Assembly: GCF_002338065.1 (NCBI RefSeq)
Contig: NZ_DDHJ01000004.1
Coordinates: 702,059-766,058 of the forward strand
Reading direction: 5' to 3'
Source: Pseudomonas sp. UBA1879
GTDB taxonomy: Bacteria; Pseudomonadota; Gammaproteobacteria; Pseudomonadales; Pseudomonadaceae
DNA length: 64,000 nt
The notes under the pieces were generated by a model that was not told the origin of the DNA, ran no database searches, and saw only the letters and a list, made by a program, of their open reading frames with translations. A program made the position numbers and the translations under genes. Positions 1 through 8,732 of this stretch are shown here, piece after piece (position 1 is the first letter of the stretch; every line of letters starts with the position of its first letter).

Positions 1-1597
1 CGATCACACCGGCACCGGCCAGCAGCGGCGTCACGTTCATGCCCATGTTCGCCAGCGCGACGATCACCGCAATGATGAAAATCGTGACGAACAGCACGTT
101 GCGGATCAGCGGCATCATCGTCTGCGCGCGCGCATTGGCCAGGCCTTTGCGCGAGCGGGTGAGGGCGTGATGAATCGCGGTGTCGGCAAGAATCCATACC
201 AGCCAGGCGAAGATCAGCGTAGTCGCCAGACCGATGACGCGCACGCTGATGTCATGGCCGTCACCTTCGGAAAAGCGAATCAGCGACAAGCCCCACACCC
301 GCAGCCCCAATTCGATGAACAGCAGCCAGACCAGCAGGTGCGCCACCATATAGAAGAAGCTTTTCAGCCGCTCCGAATACAGCGCGTGGCGTTTGTGACC
401 GTGGGCCGGTTTCTGTGAATGACGCCGCACCAGGCCATTGATGACCATGCACAGGACCAGCAACACCGTGCAGATCAGCGATTGGCGCAGCGCGGTGCTG
501 GTGTCGCCCGCGGAAAAGAACGTGGCAAACAGCGATACGCCCACCAGCACCAGCGCGGGGAGATACCAGAAGCTGCCGAGGATCTCGATGGTGTCGCTCA
601 AGGCGCGGCGTTTCAGGCGGCGAGACAGCGGCTGGTTGCGGATCAGATGCGCGATGGGCCGACGGAAGCGGACGATGAACAATCCGGTCGAAATCGCCGC
701 CATGACATTGGCGAGGGTCGCGGCCGTGTGGGCAAGGTGCACGCCGAGGCTGGCCACCAGTCGCGGATCACTCAGCGCTTCGCCGAAAGCGGCAAAGCTG
801 CCGATCCACCACAGCGGCCGGAACGCCTGGTGGCGCAGGATATACAGCGCTTTGTGGCGGTGAGGGCCGTCGAGCAGGGAAAAAGCAATCACGCAGATCG
901 CTGAAAACAGCGTGCCGACCACCAGCGCGTAGGCCAGCACCATCGCCAGATCACGGCCCAGCGACGGCGGCAGGGAATAGCTCAGGTAAACCGTGATGAC
1001 CAGCGCAATCAGCCACGGGCCCAATTTGCGCAGTGCAAAGCGCAGCATGTCGGTCGGACGCGGGTGTTGCGGCAGCTCTTCCGACAACCCGAAGCGCACC
1101 CGCACGCGATGGCTGAGCCAGATCAGCGCGGCCGCGAGCAAACTCCACAACGCAATCACCACAGCGAAGCTGAAGATGATCGGCCACCACTGATTGGCCG
1201 GCAGCAGCAGGTCCATCAGCTCCTGTTCGGCGAGCGCCACTTCGTCGCCCCAACGGCTAAGAGGGCTGTCGTCGCCGGTGAACTGTTTCTCGAAGTCATG
1301 CAGCGTACTGCCGATCAAACCCAGCACGCCTTGCTCGACCGTGGGTTGGGCTTTCTTGGTGGCGTCGCGTAGCTTCTTCAGATCATCCAGCAACTTGCTG
1401 CGCTGCTGATCGTTTTCCAGCGAGGTGATCACCTCATCGAGGGACTGGCCCAAGGGTTCCTGGGCTTGTGGCTGGGCTTTCTGGCCGCCGCCCAGCAGGC
1501 TCGGCAACCCGGCGGCGTGGGTCAGCGCGACGGGGAACAGCGCCATCAGCAACATCAGCAACAGTGGGGGCAGGAAAGAACGGGAAGGGGCAGTCAC
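1..1597 (-). CDS. MscS-family mechanosensitive ion channel (YbiO-like), 3' part outside the window
   Basis: About 532 codons of the N-terminal part are present, read from a GTG at 1597; the gene runs off the left edge. The protein starts with a hydrophobic signal sequence ending near THAAG, then a charged stretch, then many membrane segments. The last residues visible, NMGMNVTPLLAGAGVI, are the start of the conserved pore region of MscS channels. The long N-terminal region fits the larger MscS relatives such as E. coli YbiO rather than the 286-residue MscS. Such channels open under membrane tension and let solutes out after hypo-osmotic shock. The ATG at 1605 is followed in frame by an early stop, so GTG 1597 is preferred. 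Subfamily assignment is inference. Confidence 0.85.
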   Translation of the reverse strand, partial: MTAPSRSFLPPLLLMLLMALFPVALTHAAGLPSLLGGGQKAQPQAQEPLGQSLDEVITSLENDQQRSKLLDDLKKLRDATKKAQPTVEQGVLGLIGSTLHDFEKQFTGDDSPLSRWGDEVALAEQELMDLLLPANQWWPIIFSFAVVIALWSLLAAALIWLSHRVRVRFGLSEELPQHPRPTDMLRFALRKLGPWLIALVITVYLSYSLPPSLGRDLAMVLAYALVVGTLFSAICVIAFSLLDGPHRHKALYILRHQAFRPLWWIGSFAAFGEALSDPRLVASLGVHLAHTAATLANVMAAISTGLFIVRFRRPIAHLIRNQPLSRRLKRRALSDTIEILGSFWYLPALVLVGVSLFATFFSAGDTSTALRQSLICTVLLVLCMVINGLVRRHSQKPAHGHKRHALYSERLKSFFYMVAHLLVWLLFIELGLRVWGLSLIRFSEGDGHDISVRVIGLATTLIFAWLVWILADTAIHHALTRSRKGLANARAQTMMPLIRNVLFVTIFIIAVIVALANMGMNVTPLLAGAGVI

Positions 1598-1639
1598 CGG
1601 GTCATCAACCTCGATTGGGGACGGGTCGTTGATCACATT

Positions 1640-1726
1640 GTGGGAGCCGGCTTGCTGGCGAAAGCGGTGGATCAGTGACAGATGAACCGACTGATACTCC
1701 ACCTTCGCCAGCAAGCCGGCTCCCAC
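1640..1726. repeat. REP/BIME palindrome pair
   Basis: Two inverted REP units (GTGGGAGCCGGCTTGCTGGC and its complement) face each other around a 40-base spacer containing GATCAGTGACAGATG. It lies between the MscS-like gene and apeB. No coding potential. Confidence 0.85.
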
Positions 1727-1770
1727 AACAGGCATTCACCATCTGGTCGGGCAGCGCCCGCGTAGTGGCG

Positions 1771-3060
1771 TTAAGGCAACTCGGCACTCGCATAAAACGC
1801 AGTCAGCACTTTGACCAGATGCGCCAGATCCTGACTTCCTGCCAGCTCGCGGATCGAGTGCATGGCGAAGGTCGGCAGGCCGATGTCCACGGTGCGCACG
1901 CCCAGATGAGCGGCAGTGATCGGGCCGATGGTCGAGCCACAGGCCATGTCGCTGCGCACCACGAAGCTCTGCACCGGCACTTCCTCGGCCATGCACAGAT
2001 GGCGGAAGAAACCGGCGGTTTCGCTGTTGGTGGCATAGCGCTGGTTGCTGTTGACCTTGATCACCGGGCCTGCATTGAGTTTCGGGCCATGGTTGCCGTC
2101 GTGCTTCTCAGCGTAGTTCGGGTGCACACCGTGGGCGTTGTCAGCGGAAATCAGCAGCGATTTCTGCACCGTGCGCACGTAGTCATCGCCCTCCGGCATC
2201 AGACGTTGCAGCACTTGCTCCAGCATCGGGCCATCGGCGCCGCAGGCGGACGTCGAACCGACTTCTTCGTGGTCGGTGCAAACCAGCACGCACGTCTCTT
2301 CGCCATCGGCGTTGAGCAACGCTTGCAGACCGGCGAAGCACGACAGCAGGTTGTCCAGCCGCGCGCCGGCGATGAAGTCGCCGTTCAGGCCAATGACCGC
2401 GGCGCTTTGGGTGTCATAGAAACTCAGCTCGTAATCGAGGACAACGTCGGCATTCAGGCCGTGTTCGCGGGCGAGTTGATCGGTCAGCAGGGCGCGGAAA
2501 TCGGCGCGCTCATCGCCGGCCACTTGGGCGAGGATCGGCGGCAATTCGTTCTGCGGGTTGATCTGCCAGCCTTCGTTGGCGGTGCGGTTGAGGTGGATCG
2601 CCAGGTTGGGGATGATCGCGATGGGCAGCTTGAAGTCGATCAACTGGCTTTCGACTTTGCCGTCGCGACGGAAGGTGACACGCCCCGCAAGCGAGAGGTC
2701 ACGGTCGAACCACGGGGCCAGCAACGCGCCGCCATAGACTTCGACGCCCAACTGCCAGAAACCCTGGCGCTGCAATTCTGGCTGGGGTTTGACCCGCAGG
2801 CACGGGCTGTCCGTATGGGCACCGACCAGGCGAATGCCGCTGGTCAACGGTGATAGACGACCCAATTTGAAGGCGACGATGGAGGAATCGTTACGGGTGA
2901 CGTAGTAGCGGCCACCGGCTTCGGTGTACCAGGGTTCGCGCTCGTCGAGACGCTGATAGCCCGCGCCTTCGAGACGTTGCACCAGGCTTGCGGTGGCGTG
3001 AAACGGGGTGGGAGAAGCCTTGAGAAAATCGATCAGGCCTTGGTTCAACTCTTCGCGCAT
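1771..3060 (-). CDS. apeB: M18-family aminopeptidase
   Basis: 429 residues, the usual length for M18 (aspartyl aminopeptidase-like) enzymes, which are cytoplasmic dizinc exopeptidases. Motifs seen: GAHTDSPCLRVKPQP with metal ligand His82, the ARLDNL segment with the bridging Asp, DHEEVGS with the catalytic Glu pair, and SADNAHGVHPNY. The start MREELNQGLIDFLKASPTPFHA is typical of the family. It is a single gene between REP-rich spacers. The apeB symbol follows Pseudomonas usage; substrate preference cannot be read from sequence. Confidence 0.92.
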   Translation of the reverse strand: MREELNQGLIDFLKASPTPFHATASLVQRLEGAGYQRLDEREPWYTEAGGRYYVTRNDSSIVAFKLGRLSPLTSGIRLVGAHTDSPCLRVKPQPELQRQGFWQLGVEVYGGALLAPWFDRDLSLAGRVTFRRDGKVESQLIDFKLPIAIIPNLAIHLNRTANEGWQINPQNELPPILAQVAGDERADFRALLTDQLAREHGLNADVVLDYELSFYDTQSAAVIGLNGDFIAGARLDNLLSCFAGLQALLNADGEETCVLVCTDHEEVGSTSACGADGPMLEQVLQRLMPEGDDYVRTVQKSLLISADNAHGVHPNYAEKHDGNHGPKLNAGPVIKVNSNQRYATNSETAGFFRHLCMAEEVPVQSFVVRSDMACGSTIGPITAAHLGVRTVDIGLPTFAMHSIRELAGSQDLAHLVKVLTAFYASAELP

Positions 3061-3451
3061 AAGTTACTCCAGACAGCAATGGCGGGAGTTTACAGGCCAA
3101 CGTCGGTGGGGGCGAATTCATTCGCTTGAGACCGCTACATCAATGCCCTACGGGCCTTTCGCCAGCAAGCCGGCTCCCACATTTGTCCAAACGTGCCGCA
3201 GTCTGACAGTTCTCCTTGACCGCCTTGAAAAGCCTCTCACCAAAGCCACGAAATAGCGTTGCGAGTCAACCGCCAATGCGGACAAGGAGATCCATCAGGC
3301 TGCGGCGCGTTGCAAAAAATGTGGGAGCCGGCTTGCTAGCGAAAAGGCCTGAAAGGCATCGAAGTAATGATCTAAAGTGAACTGCCCCTCAAATCATCTA
3401 TAGCCCAAACCCACAGCCAACACTCTAAACCCACCCCTGGAGCCCACTCCC
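3061..3451. other. Intergenic gap with two separated REP half-units
   Basis: The 390 bases between rluA and apeB hold one REP unit at 3158-3180 (complement orientation) and one at 3321-3343 (direct orientation), about 140 bases apart and pointing away from each other, unlike the usual paired arrangement. No convincing ORF or terminator was seen. Confidence 0.6.
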
Positions 3452-4087
3452 TCAAAACGGCGCCGGACACTCAAACCGCATCCGCGCTTTGCTCACCGGA
3501 TGGGTAAACGTCAACATGCTCGCGTGCAGGCACAGCCGCGGATACGCCGCCAGCGCCTCGGGATGCGCATACAACCCATCCCCCAGTAACGGGTGCCCGA
3601 TCGACAGCATGTGGACCCGCAACTGATGGGACCGCCCGGTGATCGGCGTCAGCTCCACGCGGCAATGGGTGTCATAGCGTTCCAACACCTTCCAGAACGT
3701 CAATGCGTGCTTGCCGAACTCATGATCCACCACATGCCGAGGCTTGGTGGGCGGGTCGTAGCGCAGGGGCAGGTCGATGCTGCCGCTGTCCAACTCGGGG
3801 TTGCCCCAGGCCAGCGCTGTGTAGGCTTTTTCGGTTTCCCGGTCATGAAACTGCCGAGAGAGCTCCCGATGCGTGTCCGCGTCACGCGCCAGCAAAATGA
3901 TCCCCGATGTTTCCCAATCGAGCCGATGGACAATGCGCGCTTCGGGGTAGCCGTTTTCCTGCAGGCGCGTAATCAGGCAGTCCTTGTTGTCATCAGCGCG
4001 GCCAGGCACCGACAGCAGCAGGGTAGGCTTGTTCACCACCAGAACGGCGTCGTCCTGATGGAGAATGTGAACGTTGGACAGCGGCAT
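3452..4087 (-). CDS. rluA: Dual-specificity 23S rRNA/tRNA pseudouridine synthase RluA
   Basis: 211 residues from the ATG at 4087. The protein resembles E. coli RluA (219 residues, modifies 23S rRNA U746 and tRNA U32) throughout: VVNKPTLLLSVPGR, then HRLDWETSG at 54-62 holding the catalytic Asp57, then ITGRSHQLRVHMLSIGHPLLGD. An in-frame extension to 4282 exists but would overlap minE and adds unrelated sequence, so the internal ATG is preferred. It lies downstream of minE on the same strand, separated by 130 bases holding a long hairpin. Confidence 0.9.
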   Translation of the reverse strand: MPLSNVHILHQDDAVLVVNKPTLLLSVPGRADDNKDCLITRLQENGYPEARIVHRLDWETSGIILLARDADTHRELSRQFHDRETEKAYTALAWGNPELDSGSIDLPLRYDPPTKPRHVVDHEFGKHALTFWKVLERYDTHCRVELTPITGRSHQLRVHMLSIGHPLLGDGLYAHPEALAAYPRLCLHASMLTFTHPVSKARMRFECPAPF

Positions 4088-4146
4088 GGAACAGCCTCGT
4101 GGCGAAAGCACTTTCAGAGCAGAAATCGGTGTGGACACAAACGCCA

Positions 4147-4200
4147 ACGGCGGCTCGCTCACCCGAATCCCGCAAGGGATCAGGGCAACCGAGCCGCCGT
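4147..4200 (-). terminator. Long nested hairpin between minE and rluA
   Basis: Perfect 11-base arms, ACGGCGGCTCG and CGAGCCGCCGT, enclose a second stem (CCCTGATCCC / GGGATTCGGG on the minus strand) with a TTGC tetraloop and a 4x4 internal loop. In the transcribed (minus) direction it follows the minE stop and is trailed only by TTGGCGTTTGTG, a weak U tract. It could end the minCDE transcript, protect its 3' end, or attenuate read-through into rluA; the choice is inference. Confidence 0.5.
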
Positions 4201-4217
4201 GGCGGCAACCTGTTCGA

Positions 4218-4472
4218 TCAACGATCAGGCAGGGTGATGTTGAGTTCCAGAATCGAGTAGCTGCCCTCGTTGTCGAGCGCAACCTGCACTTTGTCGTCCT
4301 CGATCTGGACGTATTTACGGATCACTTCCACCAGTTCTTTTTGCAGAGCGGGCAGGTAGTCCGGGGTACTGCGTTGGCCGCGTTCATGCGCCACGATGAT
4401 CTGTAGACGCTCTTTCGCGACCGATGCGGTACTGGGCTTTTTGTTGGCACGAAAGAAGTCAAAAATGTTCAT
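4218..4472 (-). CDS. minE: Cell division topological specificity factor MinE
   Basis: 84 residues, matching family length. The N-terminal MNIFDFFRANKK is the membrane-binding helix; the 13-30 region (ASVAKERLQIIVAHER) is the MinD-contacting segment that stimulates the MinD ATPase; the rest is the dimerising topological-specificity domain. MinE drives pole-to-pole oscillation of MinCD so that FtsZ rings form at midcell. The ATG overlaps the minD stop (TAATG), indicating translational coupling. Confidence 0.97.
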   Translation of the reverse strand: MNIFDFFRANKKPSTASVAKERLQIIVAHERGQRSTPDYLPALQKELVEVIRKYVQIEDDKVQVALDNEGSYSILELNITLPDR

Positions 4473-5284
4473 TAGTTACCCCCGAACAGGCGTTCGAAAA
4501 ATCCTTTTTTCTGTACGTCCAGGAAACGGTGCTCGCGGTCTTTGCCCAACAGGCGGTCGACAGCATCGCTGTACGCCTGGCCGGCATCGCTCTGGTCATC
4601 GAGGATGACAGGCACGCCCTGGTTGGAAGCCTTGAGCACCGCTTGGGATTCAGGAATCACCCCGAGCAGGGTCACGGCCAGGATTTCCTTGACGTCTTCC
4701 ACGCCCAGCATTTCGCCCTTGCTGACGCGCTCAGGGTTGTAGCGGGTCAGGAGCAGGTGTTCCTTGATTGGGTCTTCGTTGCGTTCGGCACGGCGGGATT
4801 TGCTGGCCAGCAGGCCGAGCATGCGGTCCGAGTCGCGCACGGAGGAGACTTCAGGGTTGGTCACGACGATCGCTTCGTCCGCGAAGTACATCGCCAGGTG
4901 AGCGCCCGTTTCGATACCGGCTGGGGAGTCGCAGACGATGTACTCGAAGGATTCCTTGAGTTCCATCAGGACTTTTTCCACGCCTTCTTTGGTCAGCGCT
5001 TCCTTGTCGCGGGTCTGGCTCGCGGCCAGGACGTAGAGGCCTTCGATCTTCTTGTCCTTGATCAGGGCCTGTTGCAGGTTGGCTTCGCCATTGACCACGT
5101 TGACGAAGTCATACACCACGCGACGCTCGCAACCCATGATCAGGTCGAGGTTACGCAAACCCACGTCGAAGTCGACGATGACCGTTTTGTGGCCGCGCAA
5201 TGCGAGGCCGGTACCGATAGCGGCGCTGGTGGTGGTCTTGCCCACACCACCCTTGCCGGATGTAACCACGAGAATCTTGGCCAA
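4472..5284 (-). CDS. minD: Septum site-determining ATPase MinD
   Basis: 270 residues, a ParA/MinD-type ATPase. The deviant Walker A motif GKGGVGKTT lies at residues 10-18, followed by IVDFDVGLRNLDLIMGCE and the CDSPAGIE Walker B region. The C-terminal KKGFFERLFGGN is the amphipathic membrane-targeting helix. ATP-bound MinD recruits MinC to the membrane and is released by MinE. Second gene of minC-minD-minE; 196 bases separate it from minC. Confidence 0.97.
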   Translation of the reverse strand: MAKILVVTSGKGGVGKTTTSAAIGTGLALRGHKTVIVDFDVGLRNLDLIMGCERRVVYDFVNVVNGEANLQQALIKDKKIEGLYVLAASQTRDKEALTKEGVEKVLMELKESFEYIVCDSPAGIETGAHLAMYFADEAIVVTNPEVSSVRDSDRMLGLLASKSRRAERNEDPIKEHLLLTRYNPERVSKGEMLGVEDVKEILAVTLLGVIPESQAVLKASNQGVPVILDDQSDAGQAYSDAVDRLLGKDREHRFLDVQKKGFFERLFGGN

Positions 5285-5480
5285 GGTGTATCACCCCTAA
5301 AAGTAGGACGGCTAGTCCCTGAAGAGCCCCTCATCACGCAGCGTCATATCGAACAGAGAAGGAAACGAGCGTCTTGCGAAGCTCACGTTTCGAGAAAACA
5401 CCTGAATTTCCCGGATTTCCTTGCCCTGTGCATCGTTTTCGCGACGAATCAGAGTGGCTTTGAAAATGGCGCAGTATCCG

Positions 5481-6227
5481 TTAAAGACGGATGATGTTCA
5501 ACACGTCACCGGACAGACTGACTTGTACTCCGGCCCCCCACAAAGGGTCGCGTCGCAGGTCCTCCGCGACCTTGTATTGCCCGGCGATGGAGACCAGTTC
5601 GGCGACCATCTGCTGGCAGAAAATCCGCGCCTTGGTGTCGCCCTTGATGCCTGCCAGTGCCCGGCCCCGCATCGGGCCATACACATGGATGTTGCCATCG
5701 GCGAGAAGTTCCGCACCCGGGCTGACCGACGAAATCACTATCAGGTCCGAACCTTGAGCATAAATCTGCTGCCCGCCACGCACCGGGGCCGTGATGATCT
5801 TGGTTGGCTTGATCAATGGCTCGGGCGGTTTTTCCACGACTTCGGGCTTTTTCTTTATTTCCCCTTCCGTCGGATCGAGCGGCCTTTCGCGCGCGCCGGA
5901 GGGCGGCAGGACCGGCAGATCGATGGCGATGGCGGCGGCAATGTCTTCGATACGGTTGGCGCGAATGGCCAGGGTGCGCAGGCCGTGATGGCGACAGATG
6001 CGCATCATGCCTTGCAGATCGACGGCCCCTTCGTTGGGCGGGAGTTTGTCCAGCGCCAGCACTAATGGGGTATTGCTGAAAAAGTTCGGCGCCTGAGCGA
6101 CTTTGGCCGCCAATTGACGATCCAGCGCTTCGAGGTTGTTACGGGCCAGTTCCAGCACGGTGATGGCCAGCATGCTGCCCTTCAGCTGGAACACCGGTTC
6201 CTTGTCTTGCAATTCGATTTGGCTCAT
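5481..6227 (-). CDS. minC: Septum site-determining protein MinC
   Basis: 248 residues from ATG 6227 (MSQIELQDKEPVFQLKGS); the upstream in-frame ATG at 6293 adds sequence unlike MinC. The N-terminal domain (about 1-105) is the FtsZ-antagonising part. A Pro/Lys-rich linker follows, then the C-terminal beta-helix domain (about 145-248) with GGQQIYAQGSDLIVI and the GRALAG segment for dimerisation and MinD binding. First gene of the min operon, divergent from htrB across 145 bases that must hold both promoters. Confidence 0.95.
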   Translation of the reverse strand: MSQIELQDKEPVFQLKGSMLAITVLELARNNLEALDRQLAAKVAQAPNFFSNTPLVLALDKLPPNEGAVDLQGMMRICRHHGLRTLAIRANRIEDIAAAIAIDLPVLPPSGARERPLDPTEGEIKKKPEVVEKPPEPLIKPTKIITAPVRGGQQIYAQGSDLIVISSVSPGAELLADGNIHVYGPMRGRALAGIKGDTKARIFCQQMVAELVSIAGQYKVAEDLRRDPLWGAGVQVSLSGDVLNIIRL

Positions 6228-6372
6228 GTCGGCATACAGCGGCTTGTCGCTAAAAGTGCCGAGACTTATAACGAGAACGCCCGCGAGTCGCAAGGGAGCC
6301 GCAACCGACGAAGCGTCACGAAAGCCCTCGAACCGATGTAGAATGCCCGCCTTTGTCTTGACGGAAGCCTTA

Positions 6373-7305
6373 ATGGAACGCCCGCGTTTTCGAGCCCGAT
6401 TTCTTCATCCCCGCTTCTGGCTGCTGTGGCTGGGGCTCGGTTTGCTCTGGCTGGTGGTGCAGCTACCGTTTCGCGTGCTGGTGGCCATCGGTCGGGTGCT
6501 GGGCGGGATTATGTATTACTTCGCCACCGACCGCCGGATCATCGCGGCGCGCAACCTCGAACTGTGTTTCCCCCAGTATTCCAGGGCCGAGCGCAAACGC
6601 CTGCTCAAGGAAAATTTCGCTTCCACGGGCATCGCTTTTTTCGAAATGGCCATGAGTTGGTGGTGGAGCCCCGCGCGTCTGGCGAAGCTGGCGCACATCG
6701 AAGGGTTACAGCACCTCAAACAGCCGCACCTCGACGGGCAGGGCGTGATCCTCATGGCCCTGCATTTCACGACGCTGGAGATCGGCGCGGCGCTGCTCGG
6801 TCAGCAGCACACCATCGATGGCATGTACCGCGAACACCGGAATCCGCTGTTCGACTACGTTCAACGCCGGGGGCGCGAGCGTCACAACCTGGATGCCATC
6901 GCTGTCGAGCGTGAAGACGTGCGCGGCATGATCAAGCAGCTGCGCAAGGGCCGCGCCATCTGGTATGCGCCGGATCAGGACTACGGCGCCAAGCAGAGCA
7001 TTTTCGTGCCGCTGTTCGGCATTCCTGCAGCCACTGTGCCCGCCACCAGCAAATTCGCGACCCTCGGACGCGCCCTTGTGGTGCCGTTCACTCAGGAGCG
7101 TCTGGCCGATGGCAGCGGTTACCGGCTGGTGATTCATCCGGCGCTGACCGATTTCCCCGGCGAAAGCGACGAGGCCGATTGCCTGCGCATCAATCAATGG
7201 GTCGAGCGGGCTGTGACCGCCTGCCCCGAGCAGTATCTGTGGGCACACCGGCGGTTCAAGAGCAGGCCGCCCGGTGAGCCGAAGCTGTATAAAAAGCGGG
7301 GCTGA
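6373..7305 (+). CDS. htrB: Lipid A biosynthesis lauroyl-type acyltransferase (HtrB/LpxL family)
   Basis: 310 residues from ATG 6373. One N-terminal membrane anchor (about 15-45) is followed by the lysophospholipid acyltransferase fold, with the catalytic HX4E motif as HFTTLE (His131, Glu136) and the later PDQDYG segment typical of LpxL/HtrB proteins. It transfers a secondary acyl chain from acyl-ACP to lipid A at the inner membrane. In-frame sequence upstream to 6136 overlaps minC and is not coding. The 19-base gap to the patatin gene suggests co-transcription. Acyl-chain specificity is not readable. Confidence 0.92.
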   Translation: MERPRFRARFLHPRFWLLWLGLGLLWLVVQLPFRVLVAIGRVLGGIMYYFATDRRIIAARNLELCFPQYSRAERKRLLKENFASTGIAFFEMAMSWWWSPARLAKLAHIEGLQHLKQPHLDGQGVILMALHFTTLEIGAALLGQQHTIDGMYREHRNPLFDYVQRRGRERHNLDAIAVEREDVRGMIKQLRKGRAIWYAPDQDYGAKQSIFVPLFGIPAATVPATSKFATLGRALVVPFTQERLADGSGYRLVIHPALTDFPGESDEADCLRINQWVERAVTACPEQYLWAHRRFKSRPPGEPKLYKKRG

Positions 7306-7324
7306 CACCTGGGGCTGAGGGTTT

Positions 7325-8560
7325 ATGACGACAAGCGCAGCAGAACAAAAAACAGTCAACAGCGCTTCAACGGTTTCGGTCGGTCGCGAGTCGATCACCG
7401 GACTGATTCTTTCTGGCGGGGGCGCTCGGGCCGCTTACCAAGTGGGGGTATTGGCGGGGATCGCCGACCTGCTGCCGGTAGGCACGAAAAACCCGTTCCC
7501 GGTAATCGTCGGCACGTCCGCGGGCGCGATCAACGCGGTGAAACTCGCCAGCGGCGCCGCCCAATTTCGTACTGCCATCCATGAATTGACGGTGTTCTGG
7601 CAGAGCTTTCGCAGCCATCAAGTGCTGCGCAGCGACTGGTCCGGCGTGATTCGTCAGGCCTCGCGTTTCGTCGGGCGCAGCCTGTTGGGAATCGGCCGCA
7701 AGCAGATTCCCGTGGCGCTGTTGAACAGCTCGCCGTTGAAGGATTTGCTGACCGAGCGCCTGAACCTTTCGGGCATCGACGAGGCCATCGAGGGTCATCA
7801 TTTGCGCGCCGTCGCGGTCACCGCCTTTGGCTATGAGTCGGGGCAGGCCGTCACCTTTTATCAGGGTAAAGGCACCATCGATGCCTGGCTGCGGCATCGG
7901 CGGGTGGGCCTGCCGACGCGACTGACCGTCGATCATCTGCTGGCGAGTTCGGCGATTCCGCTGCTGTTCGCCCCGGTCAAGCTCGAACATGAATATTTCG
8001 GCGACGGCGCGGTGCGGCAGTCGGCGCCTATCAGCCCGGCGCTGCACCTAGGCGCCAACCGGGTGCTGGTGGTGGGCGTCAGCGGCAATCCGCGCGGCCC
8101 GGGGGCGAACAAGCCAGTGCATCGGGTCGTGAGCGGGGCGCAGCCGAGCCTGGCGCAGATCAGTGGCCACATGCTCAACAGCACGTTCATTGACAGCCTG
8201 GAGAGTGACATCGAATTGCTGGAGCGGCTGAACCTGCTGAGCCGCATGCTGCCCACGTCGCCCGAGCCGTCGCCGCAGGTGTCCGAACAGCCGACGCCGG
8301 TGCAGTCGTTGGCGCCGGTGGAGGTGCTGGTCATCTCGCCAAGCCAACCCCTCGACGAAATCGCCGCCCGCCACCGCCGCGAGCTGCCCCCTGCCTTGCG
8401 CACCTTTCTGCGCGGCCCGGGGGCGACCAAGACCAGTGGGGCAGGGGTGCTGAGCTACCTGCTGTTCGAGTCAGGGTATTGCAGCGAATTGATCGAATTG
8501 GGCCGCCGCGACGCGATGGCCCAGCGAGAGGAGTTGATGCGGTTTTTGCGGATCGCATGA
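7325..8560 (+). CDS. Patatin-like phospholipase
   Basis: 411 residues. Patatin features in order: the oxyanion loop LSGGGARAAYQVG (residues 29-41), the nucleophile elbow GTSAG with Ser65, and the DGA motif with Asp227 completing the Ser-Asp dyad. About 150 C-terminal residues are less conserved and include a Pro/Gln-rich stretch. No signal peptide is evident, so a cytoplasmic or inner-membrane-peripheral lipase is likely. It sits 19 bases behind htrB, suggesting a role in lipid turnover, but substrate is unknown. Confidence 0.88.
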   Translation: MTTSAAEQKTVNSASTVSVGRESITGLILSGGGARAAYQVGVLAGIADLLPVGTKNPFPVIVGTSAGAINAVKLASGAAQFRTAIHELTVFWQSFRSHQVLRSDWSGVIRQASRFVGRSLLGIGRKQIPVALLNSSPLKDLLTERLNLSGIDEAIEGHHLRAVAVTAFGYESGQAVTFYQGKGTIDAWLRHRRVGLPTRLTVDHLLASSAIPLLFAPVKLEHEYFGDGAVRQSAPISPALHLGANRVLVVGVSGNPRGPGANKPVHRVVSGAQPSLAQISGHMLNSTFIDSLESDIELLERLNLLSRMLPTSPEPSPQVSEQPTPVQSLAPVEVLVISPSQPLDEIAARHRRELPPALRTFLRGPGATKTSGAGVLSYLLFESGYCSELIELGRRDAMAQREELMRFLRIA

Positions 8561-8572
8561 CGCCGCCTATTC

Positions 8573-8712
8573 CCTGTAGGAGCGTGGCTTGTCCCGCGAT
8601 TGGCCGGGAACCGGCTATGACACCTGAAGATTTAAGTGCATCTGACAGGCTGCGTTGGCTGGTATGACTGCCGCTGCGCGTCAGATTGCGGGACAAGCCA
8701 CGCTCCTACAGG
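8573..8712. repeat. REP-like palindrome pair (CCTGTAGGAGCGTGGCTTG type)
   Basis: Inverted units CCTGTAGGAGCGTGGCTTGT and ACAAGCCACGCTCCTACAGG lie 140 bases end to end, each followed or preceded by a CCCGC/GCGGG stem. This is a different REP subtype from the GTGGGAGCC class that dominates the window. It lies between the convergent patatin and pirin genes. Confidence 0.85.
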
Positions 8713-8732
8713 AATCGCCATCTAGCGATTGT

